Positions 27,593 to 36,540 of a DNA stretch of 64,000 nt are shown one piece after another. Source of the stretch: an uncultured Methanolobus sp. (GTDB lineage: Archaea > Halobacteriota > Methanosarcinia > Methanosarcinales > Methanosarcinaceae); assembly GCF_963665675.1 (NCBI RefSeq), contig NZ_OY762426.1:1798001-1862000 (forward strand), in the 5' to 3' direction. The stretch's first letter is position 1. Every line of letters begins with the position of its first letter. The notes below the pieces were generated by a model, which saw nothing but the letters and a program-made list of their open reading frames with translations, ran no database searches and was not told where the DNA came from. Position numbers and translations under genes: made by a program.

Positions 27593-28633
27593 ATGTCACT
27601 TAACAAAGCAGTTCTTGATATTCGAAATCGTCAGAGGGTAAAACCCTCCCCTTTAGATGTTCCTGCAGCTTCATGGACTGGAAAGGATGTCATTGAATCC
27701 GGTGAAATTGACACAATTACTATTATCTTCAAGACATCCGGGTGCTGGTGGGGGAAGGCTGGCGGCTGTACTATGTGCGGTTATGTTTATGACAGTGCAC
27801 AGGACGTTCCTTCAGATGATGACCTGATGGCCCAGCTTGAGAAAGCAATGAGGAAGACTTCAGATTTTGACCGTTTTATGGTCAAGATATTCACTTCAGG
27901 CAGTTTCCTTGACACAAAGGAAATCCCTCTTGAGGTAAGGCACAGGATACTTGAAGAACTGGACAGCAATGAGGGAATAGTCAAAGTGCTGGCAGAGACT
28001 CGCCCGGAGTTTGTGACCGAAGAGAATGTGAAAGACTGTGTTTCAGTTCTTAAGAACACAGACTTTGAGGTTGCAATGGGACTTGAGACAAGTTCTGATG
28101 TCATACGCAGGCAATCCATCAACAAAGGCTTTACTTTCCAGAACTTTGTAGATGCCGCAGTTGCAGCCAGGGAAAATGGCGCAACCGTAAAATCTTATCT
28201 CATGCTCAAACCTCTTTTCCTTTCAGAGAAAGAGGCACTGGAAGATATTGTCCGGACTGTGCGCGATGCAGCACAGTACACTGACACATTTTCAATCAAT
28301 CTCTGCAATGTCCAGCGTGGTACTTATGTGGAATATCTATGGGACAGGAAACAATATCGTCCGCCATGGCTCTGGAGCATTGTAGACATTCTTCAGAGGA
28401 CAAAGGCAGAGTTCCCTGATATGATAATCACATCTGATCCGGTTGGTGCAGGTGCTAAAAGAGGTCCACATAACTGCAGAGAATGCAGTCACGATGTTGC
28501 CGATGCGATCAGGTTGTTCTCATTGACGCAGGACTTATCATGCTTTGAGCATCTTTCATGTGATTGTAAAGATCTCTGGGAGCAGGTTCTGGAATTAGAG
28601 GACCACACCTTCGGCAGCCCGGTCCTTGATTGA
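27593..28633 (+). CDS. Archaeosine synthase radical SAM subunit RaSEA
   Basis: 346 aa radical SAM enzyme. The [4Fe-4S] motif is CWWGKAGGCTMC at about residues 44-55 (C-x7-C-x2-C). Conserved regions include VKIFTSGSFLD, LAETRPEFVTEENV, AMGLETSSDVIRRQSINKGF, and a C-terminal Cys-rich part (NCRECSHDVADAI...CDCKDLW). RaSEA works with ArcS to convert the lysine adduct on tRNA position 15 to archaeosine. It probably shares a transcript with guaAb. No ArcS gene is in the window. Confidence 0.92.
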   Translation: MSLNKAVLDIRNRQRVKPSPLDVPAASWTGKDVIESGEIDTITIIFKTSGCWWGKAGGCTMCGYVYDSAQDVPSDDDLMAQLEKAMRKTSDFDRFMVKIFTSGSFLDTKEIPLEVRHRILEELDSNEGIVKVLAETRPEFVTEENVKDCVSVLKNTDFEVAMGLETSSDVIRRQSINKGFTFQNFVDAAVAARENGATVKSYLMLKPLFLSEKEALEDIVRTVRDAAQYTDTFSINLCNVQRGTYVEYLWDRKQYRPPWLWSIVDILQRTKAEFPDMIITSDPVGAGAKRGPHNCRECSHDVADAIRLFSLTQDLSCFEHLSCDCKDLWEQVLELEDHTFGSPVLD

Positions 28634-28667
28634 TTTTTAATTTTAAAATGGAATATCAGATGAGTTT

Positions 28668-29561
28668 TCACTCATCTCCCCTTTTAAATACCATTGTTCC
28701 TATCCCGGTGTCAGTGAACAACTCAAGTAATATTGAGTGTGAGACACTTCCATCGATAATGTGGATCTTTTCGACACCGCTAGTGACTGATGTTGCGGCA
28801 CTTCTCATTTTAGGGATCATACCGCCTGATATAAGGCCACTGTCAACCAAATCATCTATATCTTCTATGGCAACTCTTGATATGCGTGAACTTTTGTCGT
28901 TGATGTCTCTCAGAAGACCGGGGACGTCTGTCATCAGGATGAGTTTTTTAGCTTTAAGCGCAGCAGCGATGTCGCCTGCAACGGTGTCTGCATTTATGTT
29001 CAGGGCTTTTCCATTAATATCCATGGCAATTGGTGAGATTACCGGGATGTAGTCTTCTTTGATGAGTATATTAAGGAGTTCTGTGTTGATAATTTCTGTG
29101 TCGCCCACCCATCCGAGGTCAACTTCATGTTCCACATCCTCGATCATGACCTTCTGTGATGGCTTTTTTTTGGCGATAATGGTTTTTCCATCCTTGCCTG
29201 AAAGTCCCACTCCTTTTCCACCGTGTTTACCAATGAGCGCAACGATTTCAGTATTGATGTTCCCTACAAGGACCATGCGCGCTATCTCAAGAGTTTCATC
29301 ATCTGTTACCCGCAGGCCACCTACAAACTGGGATTCTTTGCCCATACGTTTCATCTTTTCTGAAATTTCGGGGCCGCCTCCATGCACTATGATGGGATGG
29401 ATTCCTACGAATCTTAAAAGAACAACATCCTGTATGATGTCGCTCATTACTTCAGGATTGACCATTGCGTGGCCGCCTACCTTGATCACCATAATAGAGT
29501 CATGAAAATCCCTTATATATGGTAACGCTTCGATCAGTACATTCTCTCTATTAAGTGTCAT
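28668..29561 (-). CDS. argB: Acetylglutamate kinase
   Basis: Phosphorylates N-acetylglutamate, the second step of arginine synthesis. 297 aa: MVIKVGGHAMVNPEV (ATP-binding Lys), IIVHGGGPEISEKMKRMG, GLSGKDGKTIIAKK, INADTVAGDIAAALKAKKLI, and the C-terminal GGMIPKMRSAATSVTSGVEK. Full length. Monocistronic here; an N-acetyltransferase candidate for the preceding step (ArgA-like) is at 34976-35428. Confidence 0.97.
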   Translation of the reverse strand: MTLNRENVLIEALPYIRDFHDSIMVIKVGGHAMVNPEVMSDIIQDVVLLRFVGIHPIIVHGGGPEISEKMKRMGKESQFVGGLRVTDDETLEIARMVLVGNINTEIVALIGKHGGKGVGLSGKDGKTIIAKKKPSQKVMIEDVEHEVDLGWVGDTEIINTELLNILIKEDYIPVISPIAMDINGKALNINADTVAGDIAAALKAKKLILMTDVPGLLRDINDKSSRISRVAIEDIDDLVDSGLISGGMIPKMRSAATSVTSGVEKIHIIDGSVSHSILLELFTDTGIGTMVFKRGDE

Positions 29562-29711
29562 GATGCTTACCTGTGATTATTTTCCGGATCGGCTAGTCAT
29601 CAAATAATAGCCGGGGCTCTCTGTTAATATGCTTAATTGATTTAAAAATAGTTGCTGCTAAAAATATGCTTATTTGCAGAATGAAATGTAGGTAGGGAAA
29701 GTAAAACAAAA

Positions 29712-29728
29712 GACCCAGAGTATGGGTC
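29712..29728 (-). terminator. Terminator downstream of MC1
   Basis: Read on the minus strand the sequence is GACCC, 7-nt loop, GGGTC followed by TTTTG. It lies 11 nt past the MC1 stop. Confidence 0.5.
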
Positions 29729-29739
29729 CTTTATGAAAA

Positions 29740-30030
29740 TCAGACCTTTTCTAGTTTCTCGATGCCTACCTTCTTTACAAAAGGCTTGTTGATCTTATCA
29801 GGCATCCAGTCAGGTTTGTTCTTTGGTGCGTTGACAATTTCTTTCCATCCTTTGAATACATGTACTTTCTTTGTTCCACGCTCGCGGAGTCTGATCTCCT
29901 CTGGCTTTGATTTCTTACCTTTACCTCTGTTTGCCACCTTCAATGCTGCCTGTCTTGGCTGCTTTCCAGTGAATACCCCGTGTTCATTTCCTTTCTTGTC
30001 TCTTAACACAAAATTTCTTGTTTCAGACAT
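29740..30030 (-). CDS. Chromosomal protein MC1
   Basis: 96 aa basic DNA-binding, DNA-bending architectural protein characteristic of Methanosarcinaceae (and some haloarchaea). It is near-canonical: TRNFVLRDKKGNEHGVFTGK, KQPRQAALKVANRGKG, IRLRERGTKKVHVFKGWKEI, and KPDWMPDKINKPFVKK. This is one of the stronger lineage markers in the window. A TATATATA element about 60 nt upstream on the minus strand and a hairpin terminator bound it as a single-gene unit. Confidence 0.98.
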   Translation of the reverse strand: MSETRNFVLRDKKGNEHGVFTGKQPRQAALKVANRGKGKKSKPEEIRLRERGTKKVHVFKGWKEIVNAPKNKPDWMPDKINKPFVKKVGIEKLEKV

Positions 30031-30468
30031 GATGTCACCTCGTAATCATTATGCGATTACCTCTGCTAACCGTATTTAGTATATAAGGTATATATATTTT
30101 TCTTTTAATGTTGTCTTTTGTTCTTGTTTTGTAGCATTTACTGTAATTTCAGGCAATTATTAGGTCGGAATATGGGTGTATTTTTATATTATTTTGAAAA
30201 AGTAGTGCCTGCTCTCTGAGCGGTATGTGGCAACACGTCAAGTTTACTTGTTTTGTAAACCGTCAGCAATTTATACTATTTATACAAGCGGTTGCCATAT
30301 TATAACTTTGTATGTTCCTGTATTTCTATTTTGTTTTCTTTTACTATTTTGAAGGGATAACACAACATTTACATGTGATGACTCCCTTTGACCATGATAT
30401 AATTACTATCCGGTATCTGCATTCGCAGAACGGATCCTCCTCCTACATTTGATTTTAGAGGTATAATT
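30031..30468. promoter_or_regulatory. Divergent promoter region of MC1 and mptA with inverted repeats
   Basis: 438 bp between divergent genes. The MC1 TATA box is within 30085-30100 (minus strand). The middle holds a nested inverted repeat: GGCAAC at 30229 pairs with GTTGCC at 30291, and inside it GTTTAC (30242) pairs with GTAAAC (30255). TTTATACTATTTATAC at about 30270-30285 is TATA-like. The nested repeat could be an operator or a small RNA. The mptA start is set by GAGG at 30457-30460. Confidence 0.4.
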
Positions 30469-31425
30469 ATGGAAGTCCCGGTTGTCAATTTACCAGATAT
30501 ACAGGCCAACAGGCCTAAGATACCAATTAACCTGACACGTGTCGGTGTTACTAATGTTAAAAAACTCGTACAGATAAAAAGGAGGGACAAACGTCCGGTC
30601 ATCCTTATATGTACATTTGATATTTTCGTAGATCTTCCTTCACACCTGAAAGGTGCAAATCTTTCACGTAACTTTGAGGCGGTAGATGAAGTTCTTGAAA
30701 AGGCGGTTAATATGCCCGTCTATGAGATCGAGCAGCTTTGCAGTGACGTCGCACAGAGTCTGTTGAAGCGTCATGAATATGCAACCCGCGCAGAAGTACT
30801 TTTGAAAAGCGAGTATGTTCTCAAAAGAGAATCCCCTTCTACAAAGATGGAATGCCAGGAAGTTGTGGATATCTTTGCTGAAGCAACCGCAATGCGCGAC
30901 GATGTGGACAATATGAAAGTCAAGAAGCTCATCGGTGCGGAAGTTATAGGAATGACCGCCTGTCCATGTGCCCAGGAGATTATGAGGGACAACGCAAGAC
31001 AGGAACTGGAAAACATTGGTGTTGATAATAAGCATATTGCAGAGTTCCTTCACAGGGTTCCAATGGCAACACATAACCAGCGTGGTCGCGGTGTAATCTC
31101 TATTGAGGTAGTTGGGAATGTTTTTGTTTCTCTTGAAAAAATCATTGAGATCATCGAAAAATCAATGAGTTCCAGCGTATTTGAACTTCTTAAAAGATCA
31201 GATGAAGCAACTGTTGTCCAGACTGCCCATAATAATCCGAAATTTGTTGAGGACTGTGTCAGGACCATGGCAAAAAATGTTGTCAAGGACTTTGAACACC
31301 TGCCGGATGGAGCTGTTGTGACTATTAAGCAGATTAATGAGGAGAGTATCCACAGGCACAATGCGTTTGCTGAAAGGGTTGCAAGCCTTGGAGACCTGCG
31401 TCTGGAGATATCTCAGGATGCTTAA
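30469..31425 (+). CDS. mptA: GTP cyclohydrolase MptA
   Basis: Fe(II)-dependent GTP cyclohydrolase that makes 7,8-dihydroneopterin 2',3'-cyclic phosphate, the first step to tetrahydromethanopterin/sarcinapterin. 318 aa of the FolE2/COG1469 type: [20 protein letters not shown] at the N terminus, [20 protein letters not shown], catalytic [18 protein letters not shown], and [14 protein letters not shown] near residue 200. Full length. Start ATG with GAGGT upstream. The DUF2098 gene follows by 54 nt. Confidence 0.95.
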   Translation: MEVPVVNLPDIQANRPKIPINLTRVGVTNVKKLVQIKRRDKRPVILICTFDIFVDLPSHLKGANLSRNFEAVDEVLEKAVNMPVYEIEQLCSDVAQSLLKRHEYATRAEVLLKSEYVLKRESPSTKMECQEVVDIFAEATAMRDDVDNMKVKKLIGAEVIGMTACPCAQEIMRDNARQELENIGVDNKHIAEFLHRVPMATHNQRGRGVISIEVVGNVFVSLEKIIEIIEKSMSSSVFELLKRSDEATVVQTAHNNPKFVEDCVRTMAKNVVKDFEHLPDGAVVTIKQINEESIHRHNAFAERVASLGDLRLEISQDA

Positions 31426-31479
31426 CTATTAATGTCAGGTTCCATATATCTTCAGAAGTAAGATTACAGGAGTTATATT

Positions 31480-31797
31480 GTGGACGATTCAGAAAAGATC
31501 GAGGCTTTGAGTATGGATGGCAGTCCCATTGAAGTTGGGTCTGTTGTCAGATACCTGAATACAGGTACTGTGGGAAGAGTCACAGATCTTACAGAAGATG
31601 AAGAAGGTATCTGGGTACTGCTTGACAGTACTGGCTTGTTCTATAAGCCGGAGGTACTTGTCATCACAGATGAAAGTGAGCTCAAAGGCGAAATGAAGGA
31701 GCGCACATCCGTAGAGGCGGCAGAATCCTACATGCGTTCTTACAACGCTGAAAATGAGGCTGGATATGATATCGGCCAGGTAACAGGCGGTGGCTAA
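31480..31797 (+). CDS. DUF2098 family protein
   Basis: 105 aa acidic protein. The small beta-rich core VGSVVRYLNTGTVGRVTDL...GIWVLLDSTGLFYKPEVL is the hallmark of DUF2098, known in methanogens; the biochemical role is unknown. The start is GTG 31480 with AGGAG 7 nt upstream. Same-strand neighbour of mptA, so it may be tied to pterin or methanogenic metabolism through co-transcription (inference). Confidence 0.8.
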   Translation: MDDSEKIEALSMDGSPIEVGSVVRYLNTGTVGRVTDLTEDEEGIWVLLDSTGLFYKPEVLVITDESELKGEMKERTSVEAAESYMRSYNAENEAGYDIGQVTGGG

Positions 31798-31847
31798 ACC
31801 GCCTTTATGTATTTTTAATATAAATTTTCAATTTTTAATCTTATATG

Positions 31848-32789
31848 TCAGATAAGTCCTTCTTTTTCAAGCAGTGTCAGTGAGCGAATCCATTCGCCCT
31901 TTGGCTCTCTGGAAGTACCAACTACAAGTCTTTTGATATCTCCTACCTGCTCCACAACACCCTGAGCTTCAATTGTCTCTCCTGCAAGGGCCTGTCCTGC
32001 ATAAGTGTGTGTGTATGAGAGTACATGATCTATTTCATCGTGATCCACCTTGTACACAGAAGGTGCATCAAACGCAAGATCAGCATTAGTGACCTTTGCT
32101 TCTATCTTCATGGTGCCAATGTCCTCGCCTCTTAGGGTAGGTTCTTTGATCTGTTCCCAGTCCCTGACAAAAAGAAGGTCAAAATAAGTTCCTTCAACCA
32201 TTCCACGGTTTCCTTTTCTCTTCTCGTGGGCTGTGAATTCCTCAAATGAGATCTCAGGGATGCGCTTGTTGTATATGCGTTTCCACATGTTATCATCGAT
32301 ATCCTCAATAGGTCCGTCTTCTGTCTTTGCTTTTGCAATAGTATCCCTTGCAACGAACCACTGATCTCCATAAACAACAAAATCAATGTCTGAGCCTTCA
32401 TTCTGAAGTCCGGGAAGCAAGGAGCCTGTAATTCCCATCATGTCCCTGCCAATACCTGCTTTTTCAAGCGTGTCAACGACAACTGTGACTCTGCTGTCAA
32501 CACCATACCATTTTTCTATGGCACTTGATGGAGGAAGTACTTTTTTGATCTGATCTTCAGGGACTACATGTACATCTTCTACCCATTCAGGACGGTTCTG
32601 GCGCATAAAGTCAAAAGAAACATCAAAATCATATTTCTTGTAGCGTTTTCCGTCAAGTTCACGCTCTCCATTTTCATCCGGCACATACCTGAGTGTTGAC
32701 CTGATACCGTGTGGGTGGAAATAATCGGAAACTGCAAAGATCCAGTCATCTTTTGTTACAAGGAAATCCCTGAGTCTTGTTTTTGTCAT
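31848..32789 (-). CDS. Predicted nucleotidyltransferase
   Basis: 313 aa. A pol-beta-type nucleotidyltransferase motif is at about residues 122-140: GITGSLLPGLQNEGSDIDFV, with GS followed by the metal-binding DxD. The N-terminal 100 residues (RDFLVTKDDWIFAVSDYFHP) and C-terminal beta domain (YTHTYAGQALAGETIEAQGV) belong to an archaeal predicted nucleotidyltransferase family (COG1665-like). Substrate unknown. Monocistronic, convergent with DUF2098. Confidence 0.8.
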   Translation of the reverse strand: MTKTRLRDFLVTKDDWIFAVSDYFHPHGIRSTLRYVPDENGERELDGKRYKKYDFDVSFDFMRQNRPEWVEDVHVVPEDQIKKVLPPSSAIEKWYGVDSRVTVVVDTLEKAGIGRDMMGITGSLLPGLQNEGSDIDFVVYGDQWFVARDTIAKAKTEDGPIEDIDDNMWKRIYNKRIPEISFEEFTAHEKRKGNRGMVEGTYFDLLFVRDWEQIKEPTLRGEDIGTMKIEAKVTNADLAFDAPSVYKVDHDEIDHVLSYTHTYAGQALAGETIEAQGVVEQVGDIKRLVVGTSREPKGEWIRSLTLLEKEGLI

Positions 32790-32860
32790 ATTTAGCCTTC
32801 CTGTTAGTATTCAATCCTGTACAGGTAATTGCCTTTTCACATAAAAATGGTACGACTTTT

Positions 32861-33202
32861 GGCTCAGTAGAAATCCTGCCATTAAAAATTTAAGAAAAGT
32901 ATATCGGTTTTGTCAGGTCAATATGATCTATCTGGTATGAATAACTCGATAAATCCCGAAGGGTCCGGCGAAGCCGGCGTTTTCCCAAATGAATAAACAA
33001 AATTATCTGCATAATACTCAGGAATATTTTATTTGCAAGTATTCTGTAGAAATCTAAGTATAAATGCAATTATCTTCTGTGCGGAAACAGAGGAATGTGC
33101 CGCCTTTGGCGGATGGTTACTTTGTTCTTAGCTTGCAGGTTATTTTCGTGGAACTGAAAATGAGCAAAGTTTCACCCATATCAACAGGATTTCTACAGAA
33201 CC
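32861..33202 (-). mobile_element. MITE-like element, copy B
   Basis: 342 bp, inverted relative to copies A and C. The termini are clear inverted repeats: GGCTCAGTAGAAATCCTG at the low-coordinate end and the complement of GGTTCTGTAGAAATCCTG at the other. Flanks CGACTTTT (32853-32860) and CTACTTTT (33203-33210) look like an 8-bp target duplication with one mismatch. No ORF. Internal GC-rich hairpins match those of copy A. It separates the nucleotidyltransferase from the M20 gene. Confidence 0.85.
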
Positions 33203-33324
33203 CTACTTTTATTTTGCAGTTCAAATCTAATAAAATCTAATATATACTTCGGCAACATGTCTACTTGTGATTTTATCCAGTCTCTACATTTGTTTGAATA
33301 TGTCCGTATAAATGGTGATAGAGT

Positions 33325-34515
33325 TTGCAATCATTTGAAAAATGGGTACGTGATATCCGAAGAGAATTCCACAGAAATCCTGAACTCAGTTTTCATGAAT
33401 ATGGCACGCAGGCAAGAATAATGTCCATACTGGATGAACTCGGGATTGATTGCAGTAAAATTGCCAATACTGGTGTAATTGCAGAAGTGCGCGGCATCTC
33501 TCCCGGTCCATGCATTGCCATACGTTCTGATACCGATGCTCTTGCGGTACATGAGGTAGTTTCTTCCAGAAATGAGGACTATATCTCTCTGAATCCTGGT
33601 GTAATGCATGGGTGCGGTCACGACGGGCACATGGCTATTGTTCTGGGTATTGCTCGCATGGTGAAGGAAAAGAGAAGAGAAATCTGTGGCACAGTGAGAT
33701 TTATCTTTCAGCCAGCAGAAGAAGTCCCTCCGGGTGGTGCGTTAAGGGTTATAGAAGAAGGCGGCCTGGAATCTGTGGATGCCATCATTGGTCTGCACAT
33801 ATTCGGTGATGTGGATGTCGGCCAGATCAACGTCCGCGCGGGTCCTTTCATGGCAAGTTCTAATCGCTTCACGGTAAAGATATTGGGGAAGGGTGGCCAT
33901 CATGCGTTACCTGATATGTGTATTGATCCCATACAGATTGCTGCTGAATTCATCTCATCTTTAAAGCCTGCTGTTTCCCGGAAGGTGGATACTTCCGTGC
34001 ATGTGCTCGGATTTGGCACGGTGAATAGCGGTAAACAATTCAACAGGTCGCCTGATGAGCTCGAACTTGTTGGTAGTTTCAGGACTTTTGATGACAATGA
34101 TATTGATGTCATCGAACAGATTATGTCTGATCTGCTTGATTCGCTTATGGATTCATATTCAAAGAAGGAAATGGCAGGAGTTCCTTCATATGACCTGAAT
34201 GTTTATCGTGGCTATCCCGTTCTTGTCAATGATCCCGCTTTTACAGAAAGGGCAGGCAGGTTGCTAAAAACGAAATTTGGAAACGTGAATACTCATCCGG
34301 ATCCAATTTTCGGCGCGGAGGATTTTGCTTATTATCTGTGTGAAGTTCCCGGGATGTATGCAATAATTGGAACGAAAAACGTAGAAAAAGGAATAGTTGA
34401 AATGAATCACTCTTCCAGTTTTGACATTGACGAGGATGTGCTGCTGAGTGGTGTGGAATTGCTTTACTCTTTGGCAATTGATTTCCTTAAAAATCCCGGA
34501 GAATATCTTGAATGA
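33325..34515 (+). CDS. M20 family amidohydrolase
   Basis: 396 aa zinc-dependent amidohydrolase of the hippuricase/N-acyl-amino-acid type. IRREFHRNPELSFHEYGTQ at the N terminus, metal-binding IAIRSDTDALAV and MHGCGHDGHMAIVLG, catalytic Glu in QPAEEVPPGGALRVIEEGG, the dimerisation domain at about 185-295, and GAEDFAYYL near the C terminus. The substrate may be an N-acetylated amino acid, which fits the acetyltransferase gene overlapping its end (inference). Start TTG 33325 is fixed by an in-frame TAG two codons upstream and a GGTGAT site. Confidence 0.9.
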   Translation: MQSFEKWVRDIRREFHRNPELSFHEYGTQARIMSILDELGIDCSKIANTGVIAEVRGISPGPCIAIRSDTDALAVHEVVSSRNEDYISLNPGVMHGCGHDGHMAIVLGIARMVKEKRREICGTVRFIFQPAEEVPPGGALRVIEEGGLESVDAIIGLHIFGDVDVGQINVRAGPFMASSNRFTVKILGKGGHHALPDMCIDPIQIAAEFISSLKPAVSRKVDTSVHVLGFGTVNSGKQFNRSPDELELVGSFRTFDDNDIDVIEQIMSDLLDSLMDSYSKKEMAGVPSYDLNVYRGYPVLVNDPAFTERAGRLLKTKFGNVNTHPDPIFGAEDFAYYLCEVPGMYAIIGTKNVEKGIVEMNHSSSFDIDEDVLLSGVELLYSLAIDFLKNPGEYLE

Positions 34516-34949
34516 AAATAGTACCGTTCTTACCTGAATATTCCTCTGCTGCAAGGTCATTTGTAATAGATGTGCTTTCAGGGGAAGGTTTTGAATACGA
34601 TCCATTGAAGGATTCTGATCTTGATGACATTTCAGGTAATTATTATGGTAAAGGAGGCGCTTTTTTCCTTTGTCTTTCAGATACTGGGATCGTGGGCACT
34701 TCCGCAGTTAAATATCTGAATCCGGATGTTTGTGAGATCAAAAGGCTGTATGTCAGAAAAGATTATCGCGGCAGGGGAATTGGCTCTGATCTATTTCAAA
34801 AGGCAATGGAATATGCGGAAGAAAATTTTACGCGGATAAAGCTCAAAACGGATTCTTCCTTAAAAAAGGCTGTCTCTATCTACCTGAAAAGTGGTTTTTC
34901 CATTGTGGAAGAAGAGAACAGGACTGTTTATTTTGAAAAATCCCTGTAG
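34512..34949 (+). CDS. GNAT family N-acetyltransferase
   Basis: 145 aa. The acetyl-CoA-binding motif is VRKDYRGRGIGSDLFQKAME at about residues 78-97; the C-terminal AVSIYLKSGFSIVEEENR strand is typical of GNAT. Substrate unknown. ATG overlaps the M20 amidohydrolase stop by 4 nt (ATGA), so an acetylase and a deacylase-type enzyme are co-translated. Confidence 0.88.
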   Translation: MKIVPFLPEYSSAARSFVIDVLSGEGFEYDPLKDSDLDDISGNYYGKGGAFFLCLSDTGIVGTSAVKYLNPDVCEIKRLYVRKDYRGRGIGSDLFQKAMEYAEENFTRIKLKTDSSLKKAVSIYLKSGFSIVEEENRTVYFEKSL

Positions 34950-34975
34950 TCTTAGTTAAAGCGAATTGTAACGGA

Positions 34976-35428
34976 TCATATTTTTTTCATCATTGCCACT
35001 TCATCGCAGTTGGGGAATTTAGGGCATTTTATACATCCTGTCCATACTTTGTGCGGAAGCATCTGCTTGTCTATTATTTTGAAATCCTGTTTCTCAAAGA
35101 AAGGAACTGCATAGGTCAGTGTGAATACTTCATTTACTCCAATATCTTTTGCTTCTTCCAGACAGGCTTTGACAAGCTTTGTTCCTATACCTGTGTCCCT
35201 GTATTCCTGCTTTACTGCAAATGATAATACTTCTGCCATATCCTCCCAGCTAACCTGAAGAGCGCAACAGCCTGCTATTTCCCCTTCAATTTCGCACACA
35301 TGAAAGCTCCGGGTAAACTCATACAGTTCACTCAGTGAGCGTGGGAGCATCAGCTCCTGTTTTGCATAAATATCTATGATGCTTTTTATTGCGGGAATAT
35401 CATTAACACTGGCCTTTCTTATTATCAA
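34976..35428 (-). CDS. N-acetyltransferase, ArgA-like with Cys cluster
   Basis: 150 aa GNAT protein: IRKASVNDIPAIKSIIDIYA at the N terminus, acetyl-CoA loop QEYRDTGIGTKLVKACLEEA near residue 75, and a C-terminal PHKVWTGCIKCPKFPNCDE with three cysteines. This tail is characteristic of archaeal proteins annotated as amino-acid (glutamate) N-acetyltransferase, so a role in arginine synthesis upstream of argB is plausible but not shown. It ends 27 nt from the convergent GNAT gene. Confidence 0.8.
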   Translation of the reverse strand: MIIRKASVNDIPAIKSIIDIYAKQELMLPRSLSELYEFTRSFHVCEIEGEIAGCCALQVSWEDMAEVLSFAVKQEYRDTGIGTKLVKACLEEAKDIGVNEVFTLTYAVPFFEKQDFKIIDKQMLPHKVWTGCIKCPKFPNCDEVAMMKKI

Positions 35429-35464
35429 TTATCGATCTCCGGAAATTGTTAAAAAGAGAAGTAG

Positions 35465-35539
35465 CGAGCGTGAAGGGATTTGAACCCCCGGCTTGCAGCT
35501 TAGGAGGCTGCCGCCATATCCTGACTAGGCCACACGCTC
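35465..35539 (-). tRNA. tRNA-Arg (CCT)
   Basis: 75-nt cloverleaf on the minus strand: acceptor GAGCGTG/CACGCTC with discriminator G, D arm GCC/GGC, anticodon stem GCAGC/GCTGC with loop CTCCTAA (anticodon CCT, reads AGG), and T arm GGGGG/CCCTT with two G-U pairs and loop TTCAAAT. No encoded CCA and no intron. Confidence 0.95.
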
Positions 35540-35643
35540 AGGTTGAGTTACTCTCGTAATAACATCCTATATCATAAAGTTATTGGTAAAAAAGCTTTCT
35601 CGCAGGGAAATTTTACTGAACTCAATTCTTTTCAGCAAATTCT

Positions 35644-36540
35644 TCAGGATTCAATCTGAGAATTCAGCAATTCCATAAGTTTCCTGTTCTTTTCAATATC
35701 AGTATCTACTCCAAGCATCTCTGCCGGAAATCCCAGCGCAAGTCCCAGAAGTTGTGTGTAGTGGAGCACGGGTATTTCAAAATCTGGTCCTGATAGTTCC
35801 TTGATCTCATCCTGGCCGCTGTCAAGCTGCATGTGGCAAAAAGGGCATGAGTTTACTATGCAGTCAACGCCTGCCTCCTGTATTTTTGAAAGCTTTGCCT
35901 CTGTCATTTTCAGTGACTTTTCCTTCATTGCAGAACGGACTCCTCCTCCAGCTCCGCAGCATGCCATCTTATCAGGGTAGTCCACACTAGTCGCACCAAG
36001 TGCGGTGATTAGCTCATCAAAGAATACAGGTCTTTCAAACCCTCCAAGTCCTCTGTCTTTTGTAGGTTTGATAAGGTGGCAACCGTAGTGGACAGCGACC
36101 TTTATATCCAGTGGTCTTTCCACATAGGAATTCAATTTTTCCGGGCCGTATTCCTGGTACAGGTACTCTATAATATGTCTGACCTCAATTTCACCTTTAA
36201 TCTCTTTTCCGACTTTTGCAAGGTGGCTGTTGATTTCTTTTCTGGTATCTTCCTCTTTTATACTGCGGTTGGCATCTTCAAGGGTGCTGAAACAACCATT
36301 GCATATTGTCAGCATGTCCCGGTTCATCTGTTCTGAAAGTACTATATTGCGGCTTGCAAGGGTCAGCCAGCTTGTCCTGTCAAATGATCTGAATACACCA
36401 GGTGCAGGGCAGCATGATGCACCGGGAAGGTCTGCGCAGTCGATATCAAGTTTTGCAAGGCAGAGTTTGGTTGCCAGTTCAATGCCGGGATATCTGTTTG
36501 GAACAAGGCAGCCAAGGAAAAGGGATAGTTCTTTCTTCAT
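35644..36540 (-). CDS. hdrB: Heterodisulfide reductase subunit B
   Basis: Cytoplasmic catalytic subunit that carries noncubane [4Fe-4S] clusters and reduces CoM-S-S-CoB. 298 aa with two CCG domains: GASCCPAPGVFR with TICNGCFS, and VHYGCHLIKP, MACCGAGGGVRSAM, and NSCPFCHMQLD. Ends normally. The ATG overlaps the hdrC stop by 4 nt (order hdrC-hdrB). hdrA is not adjacent, which is common for one of the hdrCB loci in Methanosarcinaceae. Confidence 0.95.
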   Translation of the reverse strand: MKKELSLFLGCLVPNRYPGIELATKLCLAKLDIDCADLPGASCCPAPGVFRSFDRTSWLTLASRNIVLSEQMNRDMLTICNGCFSTLEDANRSIKEEDTRKEINSHLAKVGKEIKGEIEVRHIIEYLYQEYGPEKLNSYVERPLDIKVAVHYGCHLIKPTKDRGLGGFERPVFFDELITALGATSVDYPDKMACCGAGGGVRSAMKEKSLKMTEAKLSKIQEAGVDCIVNSCPFCHMQLDSGQDEIKELSGPDFEIPVLHYTQLLGLALGFPAEMLGVDTDIEKNRKLMELLNSQIES

